Shown here piece after piece: positions 6,193 through 10,538 of a stretch of DNA of 10,538 nucleotides. The stretch covers positions 1 to 10,538 of the forward strand of contig JAYSRE010000109.1 in NCBI GenBank assembly GCA_043721235.1, given 5' to 3'. The translations under genes and the position numbers were made by a program. Origin of the DNA: JAAFIP01 sp043721235 (GTDB lineage: Bacteria; Pseudomonadota; Gammaproteobacteria; Burkholderiales; Burkholderiaceae_C). Below the pieces are notes generated by a model, which did no database searches, was not told where the DNA came from, and was given only the letters and a program-made list of their open reading frames with translations. How positions within the stretch are numbered: position 1 is the stretch's first letter; each line of letters opens with the position of its first letter.

Positions 6193-6837
6193 CTACCAGC
6201 GCAGTAGTTTGGGCCCTAGCGCTGCTCCGACCAGGGTGGGCACGGCTATGCCCGCTGTGTACCACAGCGCCACAAAGGGGGCGGCCAGTTCGGGGCAATG
6301 GAAGGCATACACCAGCGTGCCCGCAGCGCCTGCCAGCAGACCCGCTGCGGCACCCGCTAAGCGCAAGCGCGTGGGCGCAAGGCTTTTGAGCGCCCAGATG
6401 GCCGCAATAAAGAGGGGCGCAGACACCAGCGTGATGCTCATGGCGCAAACCTTCCATGTGGTGCCAAAGACCAGCGCATTGCGCTGGGCCATATCTGCAT
6501 TGAACATGACTACAGCGGCAAGTGCCAGCATCAGCAGCACAGGCACAGCCAGACTTCGCAACAGCCAGCCCAGCGAACGGCCTGGCGCACCTGCCAGCCA
6601 CGCTAAGCCCAGCCCCAAGCTTGCCAGCGATGCGGGATAGGCCAGTTTGACCCAAAACATGGACTGGGCCAGTGCCTCGCGCAGCGCGGGGTTGATGCCA
6701 AACACGGCAACCATCACCAGAGTGGCCACTAGCAGGCCTGCACCCAGCTGCAGCGCACAATCTTTCAGCAAGGCTTGGCGGTTAACTGGCTCGACTTGGC
6801 TCGCCAGCATAGAGATCAGATCATGGGTTTGCATCAT
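6193..6837 (-). CDS. nrsF: Membrane anti-sigma factor NrsF (DUF1109)
   Basis: A 214-residue integral membrane protein of the DUF1109/NrsF family, which holds its cognate ECF sigma factor inactive at the inner membrane. A cytoplasmic N-terminus of about 30 residues (HDLISMLASQVEPV, the family's opening motif) is followed by six predicted membrane helices near 31-48, 60-82, 92-112, 124-149, 159-178 and 187-206. Cys131 and Cys181 stand at the positions of the two cysteines I recall as needed for heavy-metal response in Caulobacter NrsF, and a third Cys is at 27. The start overlaps the sigma-factor stop by 4 bp (ATGA), so the two are translationally coupled and made together. A second ATG three bases later is possible. 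The physical signal is not shown by the sequence. Confidence 0.88.
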   Translation of the reverse strand: MMQTHDLISMLASQVEPVNRQALLKDCALQLGAGLLVATLVMVAVFGINPALREALAQSMFWVKLAYPASLASLGLGLAWLAGAPGRSLGWLLRSLAVPVLLMLALAAVVMFNADMAQRNALVFGTTWKVCAMSITLVSAPLFIAAIWALKSLAPTRLRLAGAAAGLLAGAAGTLVYAFHCPELAAPFVALWYTAGIAVPTLVGAALGPKLLRW

Positions 6838-7412
6838 GTGCCTTTCATTAAAGCGGCTAACGCTTTGAGCCCGCGGTGGACGCCTACCTTGACTGCCGAC
6901 TCTGACATATGGGTAATTTGCGCGGTTTCAGACACCGACAGGCCCTCTAACTTCATGTGCATGATGGGCAAGCGCTGGTTGTCGGGCAATTGCACCATCA
7001 TTTTGGCAATATCGCGCTGGGCATCGACAGCGTCAATGTCGCAGCTGGCAAACACTGCCAAGTCGTCTTCCAGCGGGTCGTTCAAATTCTCGCGCACTGC
7101 GCGGCGGCGAAACAGGTCAATCAGCTTGTAGCGGCCAATCGCGTGCACCCAAGCCGTCAACGGGCTGGTTTGGTTATAGGTATGGCGTTGGTTGTGTATT
7201 GCCATCAGGGTGTCTTGCACAAGATCCTCAGTTTCATCAGGTAAAGCCGCTAATCGGCGTTTGAAAAAAGCCCGCAGGTGCGTACTCAGGTCTTTTAAAA
7301 AATGCTGGTAAGCCTGCGCGTCGCCTTCCAAGCCCAGCACAAAAAGCGCCTGCAAACGGGTTTCGTTCGCTTGCATTGCAGCCATGCTGCTGTCAGTGGC
7401 TATTCGTTGCAT
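6834..7412 (-). CDS. sigF: ECF sigma factor, SigF-like
   Basis: An extracytoplasmic-function sigma factor of up to 192 residues. Region 2 spans about 24-105, with DLVQDTLMAIH (63-73) for core binding and -10 recognition. Region 4 spans about 136-188, with the helix-turn-helix from GLSVSETAQ to SAVKVGVHRG that reads the -35. It is paired with nrsF in the arrangement of the Caulobacter sigF-nrsF pair. The widest frame starts at 7412, but a candidate self-promoter has its -10 hexamer at 7401-7406, inside the first codons. The true start is therefore more likely the ATG at 7385 (MAAMQANETR) or 7376. None of the three has a clear ribosome binding site. Its probable targets are itself, doxX and the bufA-like gene. 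Confidence 0.9.
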   Translation of the reverse strand: MQRIATDSSMAAMQANETRLQALFVLGLEGDAQAYQHFLKDLSTHLRAFFKRRLAALPDETEDLVQDTLMAIHNQRHTYNQTSPLTAWVHAIGRYKLIDLFRRRAVRENLNDPLEDDLAVFASCDIDAVDAQRDIAKMMVQLPDNQRLPIMHMKLEGLSVSETAQITHMSESAVKVGVHRGLKALAALMKGT

Positions 7413-7429
7413 GCGGCTAATTGGTTACA
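7401..7429 (-). promoter_or_regulatory. Candidate SigF promoter for the sigF-nrsF pair
   Basis: On the minus strand TGTAAC (7429-7424) is followed after exactly 17 bp by CGAATA (7406-7401). The -35 part, TGTAACCAAT, is identical over ten bases to the site before bufA at 8078. If used, transcription would start near 7394, downstream of the longest possible start codon at 7412. Confidence 0.6.
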
Positions 7430-7466
7430 CCCAATGAAAATATTTTTGCTGTGCCTATCGCAGGGC

Positions 7467-7495
7467 TGTAACTTTATGAGCAGCGCAAGCGTATT
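7467..7495 (+). promoter_or_regulatory. Candidate SigF promoter for doxX
   Basis: TGTAAC (7467-7472), 17 bp, then CGTATT (7490-7495). Both hexamers and the spacing equal those before bufA. ACAGACAGAC follows at 7501-7510, as at the other site, near the expected transcription start. The leader to the doxX ATG would be about 73 nt. Confidence 0.65.
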
Positions 7496-7574
7496 GATAT
7501 ACAGACAGACAGGCAGGCTGAGCTGTCCAAGTCATTTCTACCAACCATCTTAAACCAAACCACTAGAGGTACCT

Positions 7575-8057
7575 ATGCAAGTCATTTCTTCTCTCGCTTC
7601 TCATATTATGCAATTATCCAAATTCCCCGTTGTGGGGCTTAATGCTTTACAGCCATTGGCCGCGTTGCTTGCCAGGCTGTATGTCGCGTATGCATTTTTT
7701 GTGTCAGGCCTGACCAAGATCCGCGACTGGAACACAACTCTGGCCTTGTTTACCGATGAATACAAAGTGCCATTGCTCTCGCCCGCGTTGGCCGCTGTGA
7801 TGGGTACGACCGGAGAGCTGGTCTTGCCTGTTTTGCTGCTGCTCGGGCTGACCAGCCGCTTTGCTGCACTGGGCTTGTCGGTAGTAAATGTGGTGGCCGT
7901 TATTGCGCTCAGTGAGATCGCTCCTGCCGCGCTGCAGCAGCATGTGTTGTGGGGTGCGTTGTTAGCGTTGGTGGTAATTTATGGGCCGGGTGCGTGGTCT
8001 GCTAACCGCGCAATTGCTGGCCGCGGTCTTGATCGCACCGCATTATCTGTGCATTAG
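7575..8057 (+). CDS. doxX: DoxX family membrane protein
   Basis: A 160-residue DoxX-family protein with four predicted membrane helices at about 24-46, 68-90, 95-113 and 121-138. The family signature is present: RLYVAYAFFVSGLTKIRDW (34-52), the DEYKVP loop (61-66), Glu81 in TTGELVLPVLLLLG, and GLTSRFAA (91-98). AGAGG at 7565-7569 supports the start. DoxX-like proteins often accompany DUF692/DUF2063 genes in bufferin operons, where a quinone- or redox-linked membrane role has been suggested. No enzymatic activity can be read from the sequence. It lies divergent from sigF, behind a candidate SigF promoter, and 141 bp before the bufA-like gene, which has its own copy of that promoter, so the two can be expressed separately. 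Confidence 0.9.
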   Translation: MQVISSLASHIMQLSKFPVVGLNALQPLAALLARLYVAYAFFVSGLTKIRDWNTTLALFTDEYKVPLLSPALAAVMGTTGELVLPVLLLLGLTSRFAALGLSVVNVVAVIALSEIAPAALQQHVLWGALLALVVIYGPGAWSANRAIAGRGLDRTALSVH

Positions 8058-8077
8058 AAAATATATTTGCATGCCGC

Positions 8078-8106
8078 TGTAACCAATCCATCCGTGCATC
8101 CGTATT
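8078..8106 (+). promoter_or_regulatory. Candidate SigF promoter for the bufA-like gene
   Basis: TGTAAC (8078-8083), 17 bp, then CGTATT (8101-8106), followed by ACAGACAGAC at 8108-8117. It begins 21 bases after the doxX stop. The leader to the ATG at 8199 would be about 86 nt and ends in a pyrimidine-rich tract just before the ribosome binding site GGAG (8187-8190). Confidence 0.65.
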
Positions 8107-8198
8107 AACAGACAGACCAGCTGCAGCAAGCACACCGCTTAAACCAGTCGGCCTATTTAACTTCTTATCTTTTATCTTTTTTTATTGGAGTATTCACC

Positions 8199-8492
8199 AT
8201 GCTATCTACCCAAATCAAATCTGCCTCTACTTTTGCTTTGACCGCTGCCTTGATGGCACTGGCTTCTGCTGCATTTGCCGCCGATGCGCCCAAAGGCTCT
8301 ACCGGCAAAGCTATCGGTGCTAGCGACAAAGTGCACTGCTACAACGTGCATGATTGCAAAGGCAATAGCGATTGCAAAACCGCAGACCATTCTTGCAAAG
8401 GCCAAAACGGCTGCAAAGGCCAAGGCTTCAAGGCGGTGTCTGCTGAGCAGTGCTTTAAATCAAAGGGTGTGATTGGCGACATCGCTTCTTAA
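8199..8492 (+). CDS. bufA: Bufferin-like Cys-rich secreted RiPP precursor
   Basis: A 97-residue precursor with a signal peptide (1-27, cleavage likely after AFA) and a mature part of about 70 residues. The mature part holds six cysteines at 47, 53, 59, 66, 72 and 85, in a Lys/Gly/His-rich setting with repeated CKG steps (CKGNSDCK, CKGQNGCKGQGF). GGAG at 8187-8190 sets the start. Its position just before a DUF692-DUF2063 gene, the enzyme pair that modifies cysteines in bufferin precursors, makes it the probable substrate. In that family, modified peptides are exported to the periplasm and bind copper. It resembles BufA-type precursors (DUF2282 and related low-complexity CKG peptides) rather than matching one subfamily clearly. 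Copper binding is inference from family. It has its own candidate SigF promoter and is followed by a terminator. Confidence 0.82.
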   Translation: MLSTQIKSASTFALTAALMALASAAFAADAPKGSTGKAIGASDKVHCYNVHDCKGNSDCKTADHSCKGQNGCKGQGFKAVSAEQCFKSKGVIGDIAS

Positions 8493-8519
8493 ACTGCCGA
8501 CATACCATTGCCCCACATA

Positions 8520-8543
8520 AGCCTGACAGCCTCAGGCTTTTTT
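8520..8543 (+). terminator. Rho-independent terminator between bufA and bufBC
   Basis: AGCCTGA (8520-8526) pairs perfectly with TCAGGCT (8532-8538) around the loop CAGCC, and the stem runs into six T residues. It ends 14 bases before the bufBC start. It should make most transcripts stop after the precursor and leave the enzyme to read-through. Confidence 0.85.
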
Positions 8544-8557
8544 ATTGCATACTAATT

Positions 8558-10273
8558 ATGATGATGACGCAAACAAACTCGCCCACTTTGCCCAGCGCGG
8601 GTTTCGGTTTGGGTTTGCGCACGGCGCACTACGCAGATTTTTTAGCGGGCAAGCAGCCGGTGGATTGGCTAGAAATCATTTCAGACAATTATTTTTTAGC
8701 CGGCGGCAAACCGCTGCATGTATTGGACACTTTGCGCCGCGACTACCCGATGGCGATGCATGGTGTGGCCATGTCGATTGGTGCTTCGGCGGGCTTAGAC
8801 ATGGCCTATCTGCAGCAGGTTAAAGCACTTGCGCAGCGGATCGAGCCACTGTGGGTATCAGACCATCTTTGCTGGATTGGCACCCAAGAGCAGCACTTGC
8901 ACGACCTCTTCCCATTACCCTACACAGACGAATCTGCACGGCATGTAGTGGCGCAAATTCGCGCAGCACAAGATTTTTTAGGCCGCCGCTTGGTCATAGA
9001 AAATGTGTCCAGCTATATTGACTACCGGCAGTCAGCCTGCAGCGAATGGCAGTTTTTAAATTACGTGGCGCAAGAGGCCGATTGCCTGCTGCTGGTGGAT
9101 GTAAATAACATCTATGTCAGCTCGGTGAACCACGGTTTCAATGCCATGGACTATTTGCAAGGTTTGCCAGCGCAGCGGGTGCAGCAAATCCATTTGGCGG
9201 GCCACCAAGACAATGGCGACCACATAATTGATACCCATGACCGCCCCGTTTCGCAGGCCGTGTGGGATGTGTATGCGCAAGCCTACGTACTGTTTCCCAA
9301 CGTGTCCGCCATGATCGAGCGGGACGCACAGATACCTGCGCTGCAGGTCTTGCTGGCCGAGCTGAACACGGCCCGCAGCATCGCTGCACAATCTACGCTT
9401 GCGACGCAATACCAAGCACCCACCTGGGTGGCATCGCCCGACCAAGCCGTGCAGACTTTGCTTGAAAAAAGTGCGGTGAGTCTGGCTTTGAGCGCTACCC
9501 AAACAGCGCTGGCCGCTTATGTGCTGGGCACCAGCGAGAGCGCACAAGAGCTGGTGAAACCCGCTGCACTAGCGCCCCCAGAACGCGGTTTGTGCATTTA
9601 CCGCAATGCGTACCAGGCCCGTTTGGCGGAAGTCTTGGCCGATACATTCTCAAAAACTTATCTGTTCATGGGCTCAGGCACTTTTGATGCAGACGCTGGT
9701 GCCTACGCTGTGGCACACCCACCTACGACGCGCAGCCTGAACCGCTATGGTGCTACTTTCCCCACGTATTTGCACCAGCGCTACCCTAACAACCCCGAAC
9801 TCTTGGAACTGGCGCTCTTGGAGTGGCAGTTGCGCTGCTGTTTTGATGGCGACGATGTGCCTGCGCTTGACGCAGCGGCCGCCCAGTCAGACCCAGACGC
9901 TGCGTGGCTGGCCAGGCCGCACAGCCTTCACCCCAGCGTGTCATTGCGCCCGGTGTCGACCAATGCAGTGCAGCTGTGGCGGGCTATTGCAGACGACCAA
10001 GACGTACCCGAAGCAAGGGCCCATGCGTCGCCCGCCATGTTGATGGTGTGGCGCCTGGGGTTTCAGCCGTATTTCCGAACACTGGACAAAGCCGAGGCAG
10101 ATTTCATCGGCCAATTACACCAAGGGCACTCGATTCAAACTGTGTGCGCTCAGCTTGAGCAGGCTGGCCAACTACCTAGCCAGGCTACGCTGGGTCAGTG
10201 GATGGCGGATTGGTTCAGAGAAGGCTTGCTGCGGGCAGAGTTTGAACAGGTAATTCCGTTTCTACTACATTAG
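8558..10273 (+). CDS. bufBC: Fused DUF692 (MNIO) - DUF2063 bufferin maturase
   Basis: A 571-residue protein joining two usually separate enzymes of RiPP maturation. Residues 14-275 are a DUF692 multinuclear non-haem iron oxygenase of TIM-barrel type (BufB/MbnB-like). Visible motifs include HGVAMSIG (68-75), SDHLCW (101-106), PLPYTDE (119-125), ENVSSY (148-153), DVNNIYV (181-187), NHGF (191-194), HLAGH (212-216), DTHDRP (225-230) and IERDAQIP (253-260). The His, Asp, Asn and Glu metal ligands appear intact. After a linker (about 276-310), residues 311-571 are a DUF2063 (BufC-like) partner, with IYRNAYQARLAEVL (347-360) and LNRYGATFPTYL (394-405). Such pairs convert precursor cysteines, the likely substrate being the upstream Cys-rich peptide. 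Three ATG codons stand in a row at 8558-8566 with no Shine-Dalgarno sequence, and a terminator precedes them, so output is probably low. Gene symbol is descriptive. Confidence 0.92.
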   Translation: MMMTQTNSPTLPSAGFGLGLRTAHYADFLAGKQPVDWLEIISDNYFLAGGKPLHVLDTLRRDYPMAMHGVAMSIGASAGLDMAYLQQVKALAQRIEPLWVSDHLCWIGTQEQHLHDLFPLPYTDESARHVVAQIRAAQDFLGRRLVIENVSSYIDYRQSACSEWQFLNYVAQEADCLLLVDVNNIYVSSVNHGFNAMDYLQGLPAQRVQQIHLAGHQDNGDHIIDTHDRPVSQAVWDVYAQAYVLFPNVSAMIERDAQIPALQVLLAELNTARSIAAQSTLATQYQAPTWVASPDQAVQTLLEKSAVSLALSATQTALAAYVLGTSESAQELVKPAALAPPERGLCIYRNAYQARLAEVLADTFSKTYLFMGSGTFDADAGAYAVAHPPTTRSLNRYGATFPTYLHQRYPNNPELLELALLEWQLRCCFDGDDVPALDAAAAQSDPDAAWLARPHSLHPSVSLRPVSTNAVQLWRAIADDQDVPEARAHASPAMLMVWRLGFQPYFRTLDKAEADFIGQLHQGHSIQTVCAQLEQAGQLPSQATLGQWMADWFREGLLRAEFEQVIPFLLH

Positions 10274-10311
10274 TGCAATAATATGCCTTATAGTAGTTGC
10301 TGGAGAACTTC

Positions 10312-10538
10312 ATGGCACGTCCGGTCACCGGGGATGATGAAACTGTTGGGCTGGCGCAAATAGCGCTTACCCAAGCCACCACGCTACAGGAGCTACGGCA
10401 AGCGCAAGCCGTACTGCTGCCTCTGGTGCACGGCCTGAGTCTAGAGGACACGGCGCAGATCATTGGCGTATCCAAAGGCTGGGCCTGTCAACTGCGCCGC
10501 CGCTTCATAGCTGGGCGCATGGTGGGTGCCTCCGATGC
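10312..10538 (+). CDS. Helix-turn-helix protein, N-terminal part, IS630 transposase-like
   Basis: An open frame beginning at ATG 10312 and running off the window end, with 75 codons visible. GGAGA at 10302-10306 is a good ribosome binding site. The segment around LVHGLSLEDTAQIIGVSKGW, followed by ACQLRRRFIAGRM, is a helix-turn-helix with a basic end. It resembles the DNA-binding N-terminus found in IS630-family transposases or their first ORF. The catalytic DDE part would lie beyond the window, so transposase identity is inferred. A plain HTH regulator is the alternative. It begins 38 bp after bufBC, so an insertion-sequence end may lie in 10274-10311. I could not identify its terminal inverted repeat without the other end. 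Confidence 0.6.
   Translation, partial: MARPVTGDDETVGLAQIALTQATTLQELRQAQAVLLPLVHGLSLEDTAQIIGVSKGWACQLRRRFIAGRMVGASD

Noticed and set aside
6167..6760. Open frame of 197 codons overlapping nrsF on the same strand
   Set aside because: It is out of frame with the DUF1109 protein, with Cys/Gly/His-rich composition and no membrane pattern, so the nrsF frame is the real one.
10262..10296. CTACTA / TAGTAG inverted repeat after bufBC as a terminator
   Set aside because: The stem is only 6 bp with a 23-base loop and no T tract.
1..10538. tRNA, rRNA and CRISPR arrays
   Set aside because: No cloverleaf, rRNA-like sequence or regularly spaced repeat array was seen; the repeats present are irregularly spaced and dispersed.

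Overview
The window looks like a chromosomal segment of a betaproteobacterium in Burkholderiales, probably Comamonadaceae. The reasons are the hemA-prfA-prmC block, the sequence style of these proteins, a moderately GC-rich composition, and a dispersed ~55-bp intergenic repeat of a type I associate with that family. Genus cannot be fixed from sequence alone. No gene-free stretch exceeds about 210 bp.

Left part (65-4431, all minus strand): hemA (glutamyl-tRNA reductase), prfA (release factor 1) and prmC (release factor glutamine methyltransferase). The usual close hemA-prfA spacing is broken by a vapBC-type toxin-antitoxin pair, and this pair sits between two direct copies of the dispersed repeat. 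The rightmost of these copies also supplies the last codons and the stop of hemA. HemA has Tyr where the catalytic Cys of the family's STCNRTE motif is expected.

Middle part (4504-6057): a divergent small three-helix membrane protein whose gene carries another repeat copy in frame, then a minus-strand outer-membrane phospholipase A (PldA). Two further repeat copies lie on either side of pldA.

Right part (6193-10273) is the most interesting. A minus-strand pair encodes an ECF sigma factor of the SigF type and its membrane anti-sigma factor NrsF (DUF1109), overlapping by 4 bp. Divergent from it are doxX, a small secreted Cys-rich peptide precursor (bufferin/BufA-like), a terminator, and a 571-residue protein that fuses a DUF692 (MNIO, BufB-like) domain to a DUF2063 (BufC-like) domain. 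Three sites share the pattern TGTAAC-N17-CG(T/A)AT(T/A): one facing the sigma gene, one before doxX and one before the precursor. The simplest reading is a self-contained, probably metal-responsive regulon. The sigma factor would activate itself, doxX and the precursor, and the fused enzyme would modify precursor cysteines to make a metal-binding RiPP. The 17-bp spacing and the shared hexamers are seen directly. The regulon and the copper or heavy-metal role are inferred from SigF/NrsF and bufferin families in other proteobacteria.

Right edge (10312-10538): the 5' part of a helix-turn-helix gene resembling the N-terminus of IS630-family transposases, cut by the window.
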